Positions 33,367 through 42,370 are shown, numbered from the stretch's first letter. The stretch is DNA of 64,000 nt from an uncultured bacterium (GCA_947643715.1 CANRXB010000007.1:1-64000), one strand, 5' to 3'. Program-made: numbers and translations. Notes: generated from the sequence alone by a model not told the origin.

Positions 33367-34128
33367 TCACACTTTTTGTGAAGACGGGTCATATATGAGC
33401 TCCAGCGCCGCTGTCCCTCCCACCACGATGACTGCCGGGGGACGGATCTTCGCTGCGTGAGCCTTCGCGGCGATGTCCGCCAGCGTCCCGCGCAGGCTGG
33501 CGGGGCAGGGGGCGTTCCCGCCGGAGAGGACTGCGGCAGGGGTGTCCGGCGCTTTGCCCGCCGCCATGAGCCGTTGGGCGATCTGTTCCAGCCTGGACAG
33601 CCCCATGAGGAACACCAATGTCCCAGGCAGGGACGCCAGACGGTCGAAATAGGAGGGGAGTCCGTCTTTGGTGTCCGCGGTGTGGGCGGTGACGATGTGG
33701 ACGCTCTGGCTCAGCCCGCGGTGGGTCACGGGCACACCGGCCAGAGCAGGTATGGCGATGGCGGAGGTCACACCGGGGACCACCTGGAAGGGGATCCCTG
33801 CTGCCTGGAGGGCCAGGATCTCCTCGCCTCCCCGACCGAACACGAAGGGATCGCCCCCCTTCAGACGCACCACAGCCCTGCCCTCGCGGGCCTTTTCCAC
33901 CAACAGGGCGCAGATCTCGTCCTGAGAGGCGCTGTGCCGTCCCTGCCGTTTGCCCATGTAGAGCCGTTGGGCATGTGCCGGGACGGCATCCAACAGCGCG
34001 GGGTCGATGAGGTCGTCATACACCACGACGCCGCAGCTTTTCAGCAGCTCCAGGCCGCGCACGGTGATGAGGTCGGCCTGCCCACAGCCCGCGCCCACCA
34101 GATAGACCGTTCCGGGCGCGGCGGTCAT
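33367..34128 (-). CDS. cobA: Uroporphyrinogen-III C-methyltransferase
   Basis: This 253-residue SAM-dependent methyltransferase makes precorrin-2 from uroporphyrinogen III. It has the family motifs VYLVGAGCGQADLITVRG, YDDLIDPALL, GKRQGRHSASQDEI, VVRLKGGDPFVFGRGGEE and VVPGVTSAIAIPALAGVPVTHRG. It is a stand-alone methylase (no fused HemD). GGAGGGGACACG precedes the ATG. It overlaps the precorrin-2 dehydrogenase gene by 4 bp, so the two together form a siroheme pathway. It lies downstream of an iron/tetrapyrrole ABC transporter in one operon. Confidence 0.95.
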   Translation of the reverse strand: MTAAPGTVYLVGAGCGQADLITVRGLELLKSCGVVVYDDLIDPALLDAVPAHAQRLYMGKRQGRHSASQDEICALLVEKAREGRAVVRLKGGDPFVFGRGGEEILALQAAGIPFQVVPGVTSAIAIPALAGVPVTHRGLSQSVHIVTAHTADTKDGLPSYFDRLASLPGTLVFLMGLSRLEQIAQRLMAAGKAPDTPAAVLSGGNAPCPASLRGTLADIAAKAHAAKIRPPAVIVVGGTAALELIYDPSSQKV

Positions 34129-34748
34129 CGTGTCCCCTCCACTGGGAGACGGAGCAGGCGTTCCAGCTCCGTCCGTTCCAGCGGCCAGCCTTTGGTGAGG
34201 CATGAATCGAACAGGGCGGCGAACACGGCGGACCGGGCCTGCTCGTCGGGGACGGCCGCCCGGACCGTTTCCCGCAGACTGCCCAGATAGTCCAGCATGG
34301 CTCCGGTATCCGGTGGGATCGTCTGTGCGATGCGCTGCTTCCAATAGACGGCCGCGCTGGGGCTGGTCCCTCCCGTGGAGATGCCCACGCACAATGGGCC
34401 CTGCTTCACCAATGCGGGGAACAGGAAGGTGCAGGAGTCCCGGTCGTCCACCACATTGATGGGCACATGCTTCTCCCGGCACAGGGCAGCGATCTGCCGG
34501 TTCAGCGCGCCGTCCCCGGCAGCGGCGATGACGAAGAGCTTGCCCTCCGCCATGGACGGCTCGAAGGGCCGGCGCAGCAGCGTCAGGCCGGGGACAGCTT
34601 CGATTTCGGGCAGCAGCTCCGGGGCGCAGACGGTGAGCCGGGCGCCATACTCCAGCAGCTTTTCGATCTTCCGCAGGGCCACGGCGCCGCCGCCCACGAT
34701 GAGGCCGTCTCCAGCGGACAGGTCCATGAAAAAGGGGAAGTGAGCCAT
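34125..34748 (-). CDS. Precorrin-2 dehydrogenase (siroheme synthase, Met8/SirC-type)
   Basis: This 207-residue protein matches the N-terminal part of CysG or Met8p: FFMDLSAGDGLIVGGGAVALRKIEKLL (NAD-binding), TVCAPELLPEI, FVIAAAGDGALNRQIAALC, INVVDDRDSCTFLFPALV and VGISTGGTSPSAA. It oxidises precorrin-2 to sirohydrochlorin; iron insertion may be done by the same protein or by another chelatase. GGAGG overlaps the end of the ATPase gene 10 bp upstream. Start chosen at 34748 because residues before it are non-family. Confidence 0.93.
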   Translation of the reverse strand: MAHFPFFMDLSAGDGLIVGGGAVALRKIEKLLEYGARLTVCAPELLPEIEAVPGLTLLRRPFEPSMAEGKLFVIAAAGDGALNRQIAALCREKHVPINVVDDRDSCTFLFPALVKQGPLCVGISTGGTSPSAAVYWKQRIAQTIPPDTGAMLDYLGSLRETVRAAVPDEQARSAVFAALFDSCLTKGWPLERTELERLLRLPVEGTR

Positions 34749-34758
34749 CACGCGCCTC

Positions 34759-35514
34759 CTAACCGTAATAGTACTGCCAGCCGCTGTCCGTCTCCATCCG
34801 GCGCAGGGCGATGCCGAACGTCCGGTCCAGCTCACCGGAAGCGTAGACCTGTTCCGCTGTGCCATGGGCGGCCAGCCGTCCGCCGGACAGCAGCGCGATG
34901 TCGTCCGCCCAGCGCATCGCCAGACACAGGTCGTGGAGCACCATCACCACGGAGCGGCCATCCTGGGCCAAACGCCGGGCCAGGGCCATGACTTCGAGCT
35001 GGTGGCCTATGTCCAGGAAGGTGGTGGGCTCGTCCATGAGGATGGTAGGGGCGTCCTGGGCCAGAGCCATGGCCAGATAGACCTTTTGCCGCTGCCCGCC
35101 GCTCAGCTCCCCCATGTGGCGGTGGGCCACCCCGGAGGCGTCCGCCAGCTCGAGGGCGCGGTCCACGGCGGCATGGTCCTCCTGGCGGTAACGGCGGGGA
35201 TAGGATAGATGGGGGAAGCGTCCATGGAGCACCATGCGCCGGGCGGTGATGTTGGGCACGGCTCTGGATTGGGGGAGATAAGCGGCCTTTTTCGCCCGAT
35301 CCCGGAGGGAGAGGGCCTCCAGCGGCACGCCGTCTATCGATACCTGTCCGCCGCTGCTGGGTCCGAGGCCCAGAGCGGTGCGCAGCAAGGTGCTTTTCCC
35401 GCAGCCATTGGGCCCTAACAGGGCCAGCACCCGGCCCGGAGGGAAGGAGAGGGAGATACCGTGGATCACGTCCCTCCCGCCGTATCCGGCGGAGAGGTCA
35501 TGCAGCTCGATCAT
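34759..35514 (-). CDS. Iron/tetrapyrrole ABC transporter ATP-binding protein (FepC/BtuD-like)
   Basis: This 251-residue ATPase has Walker A GPNGCGKST, signature LSGGQRQKVYLAMAL, Walker B TILMDEPTTFLD and the H-loop VLHDLCLAM, in the form typical of FecE/FepC/BtuD ATPases. Its start lies inside the end of the permease gene (17-bp overlap). It energises import of a siderophore, heme or corrinoid by the FecCD-type permease; the substrate is not evident. Confidence 0.93.
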   Translation of the reverse strand: MIELHDLSAGYGGRDVIHGISLSFPPGRVLALLGPNGCGKSTLLRTALGLGPSSGGQVSIDGVPLEALSLRDRAKKAAYLPQSRAVPNITARRMVLHGRFPHLSYPRRYRQEDHAAVDRALELADASGVAHRHMGELSGGQRQKVYLAMALAQDAPTILMDEPTTFLDIGHQLEVMALARRLAQDGRSVVMVLHDLCLAMRWADDIALLSGGRLAAHGTAEQVYASGELDRTFGIALRRMETDSGWQYYYG

Positions 35515-36526
35515 GGCTCCGGCCTCCTCTCTGCCGCAGGAGCAGCCAGATGAAGAAGGGCCCGCCCGCCAGGGACAGCACGATGCCCACCGGCAGCTCG
35601 TAAGGGGCGAACAGCAGCCGGGCCAGCAGGTCGCACAGGGTGAGGATCGCCGCGCCCCCCAGGGCGCAGCCCGCCAACAGAGGTCGGCTCTCCTCGCCGA
35701 TGAGGCGGCGCATGATGTGGGGCACGATGAGCCCTACGAAGCCCAGCAGGCCGGAAAAGCTGACGGCGGCCCCCGCCAGAGCGGCGGCGAGGGCCAGGAG
35801 GGCCAGCCGAAGGGGCTTGGCCCGCAAGCCAAGGCTCTGGGCCGTATCCGCGCCCAGAAGGAGCACGTCCAGGTCCCCGGCCAGGGAGAAGATCAGTGCC
35901 ATGGCGGCCAGGACGATCCAGAAAGCCGGGACGATCCGGCTCATAGCCAGGTTGGCCAGCCCGCCGATGCGGAAGTCGGAATAGCCGTTGAGGGCGTCGG
36001 GCACGAAGGTGACCACCGCGTCGATGCCCGCGCTGAACATGCCGGACACCGCCGCCCCCGCCAGCACCAGGGTGAGCTTCGACGCACCGGTCCTTTCCGC
36101 GATGGTCAGCACCAGCAGCATCCCCAGCAGTGCTCCGGCGAAGGCGGCGGCGGGGGAAGCTGCCGCCATGGTGGGGGCCAGGGCCCCGAACAGAGCCACC
36201 CCGAACCCGGCTCCGGAGCTCACGCCGATGATGTTGGGCGCGGCCAGGGGGTTGCCCAGCACGCTTTGGATCACCCCGCCGGAGACCGCCAGCGCGGCCC
36301 CCGCCAGCAGGCATCCGCAGGTGCGGGGCAGACGGGCATAGCGCACGATCTGCGCCGTCGCGCCTTGGGGCGCTTCCAGCAGAGCGGAGAGGACCTCTCC
36401 AGGGGGGATGGCCACTGCGCCCAGACACATGCTCAGCAGGGCGCAGAGCAGGACCGCGGCGAACAGCGCGGCGAACAGGGCGGGACGGTCATCGTGCGGG
36501 GTAGAGGATGTCCGCGAGTTTTTCAT
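35498..36526 (-). CDS. FecCD-family ABC transporter permease
   Basis: This 342-residue polytopic protein shows the FecCD signatures RLPRTCGCLLAGAALAVSGGVIQSVLGNPLAAPNIIGVSSGAGFG, AGAAVSGM and FVGLIVPHIMRRLIGEE, in the right order. Start taken at ATG 36526 after GGGGGAAG; an ATG at 36547 would lengthen the overlap with the binding-protein gene. It forms the channel of an importer for siderophore, heme or cobalamin-like ligands. Confidence 0.93.
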   Translation of the reverse strand: MKNSRTSSTPHDDRPALFAALFAAVLLCALLSMCLGAVAIPPGEVLSALLEAPQGATAQIVRYARLPRTCGCLLAGAALAVSGGVIQSVLGNPLAAPNIIGVSSGAGFGVALFGALAPTMAAASPAAAFAGALLGMLLVLTIAERTGASKLTLVLAGAAVSGMFSAGIDAVVTFVPDALNGYSDFRIGGLANLAMSRIVPAFWIVLAAMALIFSLAGDLDVLLLGADTAQSLGLRAKPLRLALLALAAALAGAAVSFSGLLGFVGLIVPHIMRRLIGEESRPLLAGCALGGAAILTLCDLLARLLFAPYELPVGIVLSLAGGPFFIWLLLRQRGGRSHDRAA

Positions 36527-37457
36527 AGGCTTCCCCCCATCGCGCATTGGGTTTCAGGTTGTAGAGGGTGTGGTCCAGGGTGTGGAACCGGCCCTCTTTT
36601 ACGGCACGCAGGCCGCTCCACGCGGGGTTGGACAGCAGCGTGGCCTCCAGCGTGGCCTGGGCCTTTTCCTTGTCGGAACCCTGTAGGACGGCGAAGATGA
36701 AGTCCGGGTCGGCGGCGATGATCCCCTCCAGGCTGAGCTCGTCCAGGAGCGAGCCGCCGTCCGCTACGTTGACGCAGCCCAGGGCGGCGAGCATCTCGCC
36801 CAGTACGCTGCCCTCGCTCCCCTTCACCTTACAGCTCGAGCCGGACGAGCGGATATAGAGCACCGTGGGGGCGGAGCCGTCCTGCCGGGCCACGGCCCGC
36901 TCCACCTGGGATCGCACCTGGACGCCGTAGCGCTCGTAGTTCTCGGGACATCCCGTGAGCCGGGAGCATATCTCCAGCATCCGGAGGTAGTCCTCGAAGC
37001 TGTCCACCTCGAAATAGGCGGCGGGTATGCCCGCGGTTTGGAACGTTTCCAGGAGCTCCAGGTCTGCCGCTGTATTGCAGCTCGCAAGGATGAGGTCGGG
37101 CTCGCACGCCAGCAGGAGTTCCAGGTTAGGCTCCTTCACCGACCCGAGATCGACCACGGCCTCGCTCAGACCGAGGTCGAAATTGGTCCACGTGTCCCCA
37201 GCGGCCGCAGCCAGAGCGTCTTTGCCGCCGGCCAGGCACCAGATGTCGGCAAAGCTGCCGATGAGGGCGGCGGCCCGTTTGGGCGGGACGATCTCCAGCT
37301 CCCGGCCAAGGTCGTCGGTGAAGGACACGGTCTCGGAGCGTCCCTCCGGCGGGCCGTAGGGACCTGCCGCAGCGCTGGGGCTGGGAGCGGCGGGCCGGGC
37401 GGCACAGCCGGTGAGGAACAGGGCGAACGAAAGAAGGGCGCAATAGATACGTCTCAT
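36489..37457 (-). CDS. Substrate-binding lipoprotein of the FecCD-type ABC importer
   Basis: This 322-residue lipoprotein has a signal peptide with lipobox LTGC (Cys18), a short Ala/Pro linker and a class III periplasmic-binding fold typical of FepB/BtuF proteins: VSFTDDLGRELEI, the LLLACEPDLILAS strand, a long backbone helix and C-terminal AVKEGRFHTLDHTLYN. It is the first gene of the operon and AAAGGAT stands before the ATG. Ligand is unknown. Co-transcription with siroheme genes points to iron or tetrapyrrole supply. Confidence 0.92.
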   Translation of the reverse strand: MRRIYCALLSFALFLTGCAARPAAPSPSAAAGPYGPPEGRSETVSFTDDLGRELEIVPPKRAAALIGSFADIWCLAGGKDALAAAAGDTWTNFDLGLSEAVVDLGSVKEPNLELLLACEPDLILASCNTAADLELLETFQTAGIPAAYFEVDSFEDYLRMLEICSRLTGCPENYERYGVQVRSQVERAVARQDGSAPTVLYIRSSGSSCKVKGSEGSVLGEMLAALGCVNVADGGSLLDELSLEGIIAADPDFIFAVLQGSDKEKAQATLEATLLSNPAWSGLRAVKEGRFHTLDHTLYNLKPNARWGEAYEKLADILYPAR

Positions 37458-37534
37458 GACCGATCCTTTCCCGCTTCGAGCGGTCTCATGATGGAGGGGA
37501 CGGGGCTTCGATGCCGGTATCCGGATATGGTGGC

Positions 37535-37563
37535 ATTATAGCAGATACTGGCAACATATGCAA
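37535..37563 (-). promoter_or_regulatory. Sigma-A promoter of the ABC importer/siroheme operon
   Basis: Minus strand TTGCAT (37563-37558), 17-bp spacer, TATAAT (37540-37535). No clear Fur box was recognised. Confidence 0.75.
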
Positions 37564-37608
37564 ACGGCAGACGGGGCCTTTCGATCCGACTTTTCCGAGG
37601 AAGGGATA

Positions 37609-37637
37609 TTGCCATTTTTGCCTAAGGGAATTATAAT
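37609..37637 (+). promoter_or_regulatory. Sigma-A promoter of the PfkB kinase gene
   Basis: TTGCCA (37609-37614), 17-bp spacer, TATAAT (37632-37637). Confidence 0.75.
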
Positions 37638-37709
37638 AGAAAAAACCGCCGTGTAAACAGGCCGCGTGAAGATCTGCGGCCCGGCGCCGACAGGAAAGGG
37701 GAGCGGACC

Positions 37710-38681
37710 ATGACCGTTGGTAAAGGATTCGATGTGACCGCATTGGGAGAGCTGCTCATGGATCTCACGCAGAACGGCTTGAGCAGCCAGGGGAACGGGC
37801 TGTTCGAGGCGAATCCCGGAGGGGCGCCCTGCAATGTATTGGCTATGCTGAAAAAGCTGGGCCGTTCCTGCGCTTTTGTGGGCAAGGTGGGGGACGATAT
37901 GTTCGGCCGTCTTTTGCGGGACGTGGGGGAAGAGGCGGGCATCTGCATGGACCATCTGGCGTTCAGCAAAGATGTGCGCACCACGCTGGCGTTCGTCAAG
38001 ACCTTCGACAACGGGGACCGGGACTTCTCGTTCTACCGCGATCCTGGTGCGGATATGATGCTCACAGAGGATGAACTGCCGCTGGACGTCATCGCCGGCA
38101 GCCGGATCTTCCACTTCGGCTCTTTGTCCATGACCCACGAGGCGGTCCGCAAAGCGACGTATAAGGCGGTGGAGTGTGCGCAGGAGGGCGGCGCGCTCAT
38201 CTCCTTCGACCCCAACCTGCGTCCGCCCCTGTGGAGCAGTATGGAGCAGGCCCGGGAACAGATCGCCTATGGCCTGGCCCGGTGCGATATCCTGAAGATC
38301 GCAGACGATGAGCTGGAATTCATGACCGGCGAGACGGATCTGGACAAGGGCGCGAAGATCTTACGGGAAAGATACCCCGATATCCGGCTGTTCAACGTGA
38401 CGGCGGGGGCGCGGGGGAGCTGTTCCTATCATGGGGACGAGCGGGTGTTCGTGTCCGCCTGCAAGCTGGGCGGTACCATCGAGACCACCGGCGCGGGGGA
38501 CACCTTCTGCGCCAGCGTGTTGGACTTCGTGCTGGAGCACGGCCTGGACGGCCTGACACGGGAGGACCTGACGGACATGCTCCGCTTTGCCAACGCGGCG
38601 GCCTACCTGGTGACGACGCGGAAAGGGGCGATCCGTTCCATGCCGGAGCGCGCTGAGGTGGAGGCGCTGCTGCGGGGATGA
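37710..38681 (+). CDS. PfkB-family carbohydrate kinase (fructokinase-like)
   Basis: This 323-residue ribokinase/PfkB enzyme has the first signature GGAPCNVLAMLKKLG near residue 35, FVGKVGDDMFG, FDPNLRPPLW and the anion-hole/catalytic GAGDTFCASVLD (about 263-274). The overall pattern is closest to fructokinase (ScrK-type), which phosphorylates fructose at C6. No sugar transporter or hydrolase lies next to it to confirm the substrate. AGGAAAGGGGAGCGG precedes the ATG. Confidence 0.88.
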   Translation: MTVGKGFDVTALGELLMDLTQNGLSSQGNGLFEANPGGAPCNVLAMLKKLGRSCAFVGKVGDDMFGRLLRDVGEEAGICMDHLAFSKDVRTTLAFVKTFDNGDRDFSFYRDPGADMMLTEDELPLDVIAGSRIFHFGSLSMTHEAVRKATYKAVECAQEGGALISFDPNLRPPLWSSMEQAREQIAYGLARCDILKIADDELEFMTGETDLDKGAKILRERYPDIRLFNVTAGARGSCSYHGDERVFVSACKLGGTIETTGAGDTFCASVLDFVLEHGLDGLTREDLTDMLRFANAAAYLVTTRKGAIRSMPERAEVEALLRG

Positions 38682-38900
38682 GGACATGATCCCGAGCGTG
38701 GCGCAACGGCGGGAGGCGCGCGTCCCCCTGCCGTTCCGCCTGTCCTCACAAAAATGTAAAAAGTTGCCGAAACCTGTAGGAATTTGGAATCGACTGTCTA
38801 TACTGCTGGAAATGATTTTTCAGGATGCCCATCTACAGATTGATTTGCGGCCATCTTTATGGTAAGATATACATATCGATCGAGAGAGCCATATGGAGGG

Positions 38901-40070
38901 ATGGACTTGGAGAGCAGAGATTTTGAAAAGATACTCGACGCGATGCCGGAGACGGGAGTCTACGTCGTCCGGGAGGAGGATCGTGGGATCCTCTATTTTA
39001 ATGAACGGGCCAGAAAGGCGTCGCCTGATGCGCGTTTGGGCATCCCGTGTCACGAGGTCTGGGGCGGGGCGTGCGGCGGCTGTCCGCTGTTGGCCATGGG
39101 CGATCGGAGGGAGAGCCGGTCCGTAGGGTACAACAGCGCGTATGGCGGGATGGTGGATATCACCGCGGTCAGGACCGTTTGGGAGGACAGCGTGCCCGCG
39201 TTCGTGGTCACGGTGACGCCGCGGATCGACAGCGGCGGGTACACCTATCGGAAGATCCTGCATGTGGACCTGGAGGCGGATCGCTGCGATGTGCTCAGGT
39301 CCGACCCGGAGGGCTGGCAGCCGGACAAAAGGTCTCTCACCGCCCAGTTGGAGCAGTTCGCGATGAGTGGAGCGGTCCACCCGGAGGACATAGAACGGTT
39401 CGTCACGTTCACCAGTCTGGAGAACCTTCGCCGTGCGCCCCAGCCGGGACAGGAGACGCTCGGCTTGATCTACCGCCGCCGGTCGGGGGACGATTTCCGC
39501 TGGAACTTGATGGAGGTGGTCCCGAACCGGGACGATGGGACACCCTTCGTGATCTTGTGTGTCAAGGATGTCCACGACGTGCTGCGGGAGGGGCTGGAAC
39601 GGGAAGGCGTGATGGCCCGGCTCCAAGCCATGGAGGAGCACGCTTACATCATCAGCAGCCTGAGCACCCTGTTTTTCTGTACATATTACCTGGACTTGGA
39701 GCAGGACACCTTCCGTGCGGTCACACAGCTCCGCCGGGTAGGGGTCACGCTGGGAGACGAGGTGAACTGCACCGCCGGGCTGCAGCTCTACGCGAACCAT
39801 TTCATCCATCCGGACGACCGGGAAGAGTATCTGCGGGTGATGAACGTGGACAGCCTGCGGCAAAAGCTGCGGTGGTGGCAGCCCTGCGTAGCGGTGGAAT
39901 ATCGCAGGTCGTCGGAGGAGCCGGGCACGGGGCACGCTACCTGGAGCTGGGTGCGCGCCACAGCCGTCCTGGCCCGCACCGGAGAGGACGACGTGCCCAA
40001 GACGGCAGTGTATGTTGCCCAGGACATCACCGACGGCAAACGCAGGACGGAAGAGACCTCCGGCCTTTGA
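38901..40070 (+). CDS. PAS-domain sensory protein
   Basis: This 389-residue soluble protein has a first PAS-like domain (about 5-115: ILDAMPETGVYVV, ILYFNERA, a Cys-rich CHEVWGGACGGCPL, VDITAVR) and two further PAS-like regions with YRKILHVDLEADRCDVLRS and FFCTYYLDLEQDTFRAV. A PAC-like end AVYVAQDITDGKRR follows. No output domain is attached. The next gene, 51 bp on, encodes a receiver-GGDEF protein, so the two may form a signalling pair. The start is uncertain: ATG 38901 has GGAGG too close, and TTG 38907 would sit at better spacing. Confidence 0.72.
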   Translation: MDLESRDFEKILDAMPETGVYVVREEDRGILYFNERARKASPDARLGIPCHEVWGGACGGCPLLAMGDRRESRSVGYNSAYGGMVDITAVRTVWEDSVPAFVVTVTPRIDSGGYTYRKILHVDLEADRCDVLRSDPEGWQPDKRSLTAQLEQFAMSGAVHPEDIERFVTFTSLENLRRAPQPGQETLGLIYRRRSGDDFRWNLMEVVPNRDDGTPFVILCVKDVHDVLREGLEREGVMARLQAMEEHAYIISSLSTLFFCTYYLDLEQDTFRAVTQLRRVGVTLGDEVNCTAGLQLYANHFIHPDDREEYLRVMNVDSLRQKLRWWQPCVAVEYRRSSEEPGTGHATWSWVRATAVLARTGEDDVPKTAVYVAQDITDGKRRTEETSGL

Positions 40071-40121
40071 AGATGGGGCCGTGTCGGTCGTTGTGTAGAA
40101 AGTCGATAAGAGGGAGACTGT

Positions 40122-41039
40122 ATGGATAAGATACTGGTGATAGATGACAGCCCTGTACAAAGTGAGTTTTTGTGCTCGATCCTGAAAGACGACTATGAGA
40201 TGACGGCTTGCCACACCGCTCAGGAGGGGCTGGAGGCCGCCCGGAGAGGGAGCTTCTCCCTGATCTTGCTGGACGTGGTCATGCCGGGGATGGACGGCTT
40301 CATGCTGCTGCAGGAGTTGAAGTCCGCGGACCTGACCAAGTATGTCCCCGTGATCCTGATCACCAGCTTGGCGGACGTGCAGTACGAGGAGCGGGGATTG
40401 CTGCTGGGAGCGGTGGATTACGTCACGAAGCCGTTCAGCCCTGTGATCATCAAAGCGCGGGTGAACACGCACATCCAGCTCTATCATTACCAGATGCAGT
40501 TCAAGGAGCAGGCGATGGTGGACGAACTCACGGGCGTGGCGAACCGGCGGCGGTATGAGGGCGAGAGCATGGCCCGCTGGCGGGAAGCCATACGGTTCGA
40601 GCTGCCCTTTTCCGTTTGCATGTTCGACATCGATAAGTTCAAGATGTACAACGACATGTTCGGCCACCCGGCGGGAGACCAGGTGATTGCCGGTGTGGCA
40701 AAAACGGCGTCCGCCTTTTTCCAGCGCTCCACCGATCTCTTTGCCCGGTACGGCGGAGAGGAGTTCGTGGCGGTGTTCGTGGGCAGCGACGCTCAGCCCG
40801 CTTATGAGTTCATGAAGAGCGTGCGGCAGGCGGTGGAGGATCTGCACATCCCCCACGACCCCTCGGTGAGCCAATGGGTGACCATCAGCGCAGGGGGCGT
40901 CACCATCGTGCCCAAGGCGGAGGACAAGTTCGATACCTATTTGAAGCTGGCGGACGCCATGCTGTATGACGCGAAGCGGTTTGGCCGGAACATGGTGGTG
41001 TGGTCCAACCAGAACCGGGAGCAGTGGCGGGAACGCTGA
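40122..41039 (+). CDS. Response-regulator diguanylate cyclase (REC-GGDEF)
   Basis: This 305-residue protein has a receiver domain (1-120: acidic pair in LVIDDSP, phospho-acceptor Asp in LILLDVVMPGMDG, Lys in YVTKPF) and a GGDEF domain (130-300) with an active-site GGEEF and an RSTD (RxxD) inhibitory site five residues before it. It should make cyclic di-GMP from GTP under phosphorylation and product feedback. GAGGGAGAC precedes the ATG. The cognate kinase is not next door; the PAS protein upstream is the likely functional partner. Confidence 0.93.
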   Translation: MDKILVIDDSPVQSEFLCSILKDDYEMTACHTAQEGLEAARRGSFSLILLDVVMPGMDGFMLLQELKSADLTKYVPVILITSLADVQYEERGLLLGAVDYVTKPFSPVIIKARVNTHIQLYHYQMQFKEQAMVDELTGVANRRRYEGESMARWREAIRFELPFSVCMFDIDKFKMYNDMFGHPAGDQVIAGVAKTASAFFQRSTDLFARYGGEEFVAVFVGSDAQPAYEFMKSVRQAVEDLHIPHDPSVSQWVTISAGGVTIVPKAEDKFDTYLKLADAMLYDAKRFGRNMVVWSNQNREQWRER

Positions 41040-41099
41040 GCGCCCCAGGCGGCGAGGAGCTGCGGGCGCCGGCCGGACGACCTGCATGACAGTACGAAA

Positions 41100-41136
41100 G
41101 GAACGGGCGCAGCCGGACATGGCTGTGCCCGTTCTC
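41100..41136. terminator. Hairpin after the GGDEF gene
   Basis: GAACGGGCGCAGCC, a short loop, then GGCTGTGCCCGTTC (one G-T pair) 60 bp after the stop. There is no clear T run, so it is a weak terminator or an RNA-stabilising hairpin. Confidence 0.5.
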
Positions 41137-41182
41137 GCGTCCGGACGGACAGCGTGGGGCCGCAGCGCGATCGAACGGGAAA

Positions 41183-41209
41183 GGCCCCACAGGTCATGCC
41201 TGTGGGGCC
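41183..41209 (-). terminator. Terminator of ilvE
   Basis: An 11-bp stem (GGCCCCACAGG and complement) with loop TCATG, 30 bp past the ilvE stop. On the minus strand a short TTT follows the stem. Confidence 0.65.
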
Positions 41210-41238
41210 AAAAAGCGACGCATGTGGAAAGGACGGGG

Positions 41239-42306
41239 TCACTCGATGGGGAGGGTCCAGCCGTAGGGGTCGGGCTGGGTGCCCCACTGGATGCCGGTGA
41301 GGGTGTCGTACAGCTTCTGGGTCAGTGCGCCGATGCCGCCGCCGCTGACCTCCACCTTGCGATCCTCCCAGGCCAACAGCCCGATGGGGGACACCACCGC
41401 TGCTGTGCCGGTGCCCCAAGCCTCCTCCAGCGTGCCCGCCTGGGCGGCGTCGAACAGCTCCTGTACGGAGATGCGCCGTTCCTCCACCGGGATGCCCCAG
41501 CTCCGGATGAGCTCCAAGCAGCTCTTGCGGGTGATGCCGGGGAGCACGGAACCGCTGAGTTCCGGAGTGACCACGGTGCCGCCGATCTTGAACATCACGT
41601 TCATGGAGCCCACTTCTTCGATATATTTGCGGTGAACGCCATCTAGCCAGAGCACCTGGGAGAAGCCCTGCCCCTCCGCCCGCTCTCCGGCTCGGATGGA
41701 GGCAGCGTAGTTGCCGCCGCACTTGGTGAAGCCCGTCCCGCCCTTGACGGCGCGCACGTCCTCGTCCTCCACGTAGATCTTCACGGGATCGATCCCTTCC
41801 GGGTAATAGGCGCCCACGGGGCAGCAGATGACGGCGAACAGATAGCTGTGGGAGGCGTGCACGCCCAGGCCGTTGTCCGTGGCGATGATGAAGGGACGGA
41901 TATAGAGGGAGGTGCCCACCTTGTTCGGCACCCACGCCCGATCCGCCTCCACCACGGCCTTGACGGCCTGGACGAAGTCGTCCTCGGGGATCTCGGGGAT
42001 GCACATGCGGAGGCAGGAGGAAGCCATCCGCTTCGCATTCTCATATGGGCGGAAAAGCTGCACCTTGCCGTCGGGGGTGCGGTAGGCTTTCATACCTTCG
42101 AAGATCTCCTGGGCATAATGGAACACCATGCAGGACAGCTCGAAGGGCAGGGGAGCATACGGGACGACCCGGGGATCGTGCCAGCCCTGACCGGTGTGAT
42201 AGTCCATCAGGAACATGTGGTCGGTGAAGGTCTTGCCGAACACGAGAGTGTCGGGATCGGGATGAGGTTTGAGGTGGTCGGCATGGGTGATCTTGATATC
42301 CAGCAT
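41239..42306 (-). CDS. ilvE: Branched-chain amino acid aminotransferase
   Basis: This 355-residue PLP enzyme of fold type IV interconverts Leu, Ile and Val with their keto acids. The PLP-lysine segment is GTGFTKCGGNYAAS, followed by QVLWLDGVHRKYIEEVGSMNVMF, and GSVLPGITRKSCLEL binds the phosphate; the long N-terminus (about 50 residues) is typical of the BCAT2-like class. A consensus promoter precedes it. Together with leuA it points to leucine synthesis. Confidence 0.96.
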   Translation of the reverse strand: MLDIKITHADHLKPHPDPDTLVFGKTFTDHMFLMDYHTGQGWHDPRVVPYAPLPFELSCMVFHYAQEIFEGMKAYRTPDGKVQLFRPYENAKRMASSCLRMCIPEIPEDDFVQAVKAVVEADRAWVPNKVGTSLYIRPFIIATDNGLGVHASHSYLFAVICCPVGAYYPEGIDPVKIYVEDEDVRAVKGGTGFTKCGGNYAASIRAGERAEGQGFSQVLWLDGVHRKYIEEVGSMNVMFKIGGTVVTPELSGSVLPGITRKSCLELIRSWGIPVEERRISVQELFDAAQAGTLEEAWGTGTAAVVSPIGLLAWEDRKVEVSGGGIGALTQKLYDTLTGIQWGTQPDPYGWTLPIE

Positions 42307-42341
42307 AAGGATCGGCTCCTTTTCCGATGTAAAGTACTGAT

Positions 42342-42370
42342 ATTATATCAGCCCGGACGCTCCGGTGCAA
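42342..42370 (-). promoter_or_regulatory. Sigma-A promoter of ilvE
   Basis: Minus strand TTGCAC (42370-42365), 17-bp spacer, TATAAT (42347-42342). The -10 lies within an inverted repeat CTGATAT-AATATCAG. Confidence 0.8.

Noticed and set aside
36526-36547. Longer start for the FecCD permease
   Set aside because: The ATG at 36526 has a GGGGGAAG site and a shorter overlap with the binding-protein gene; the extra residues are not family-like.
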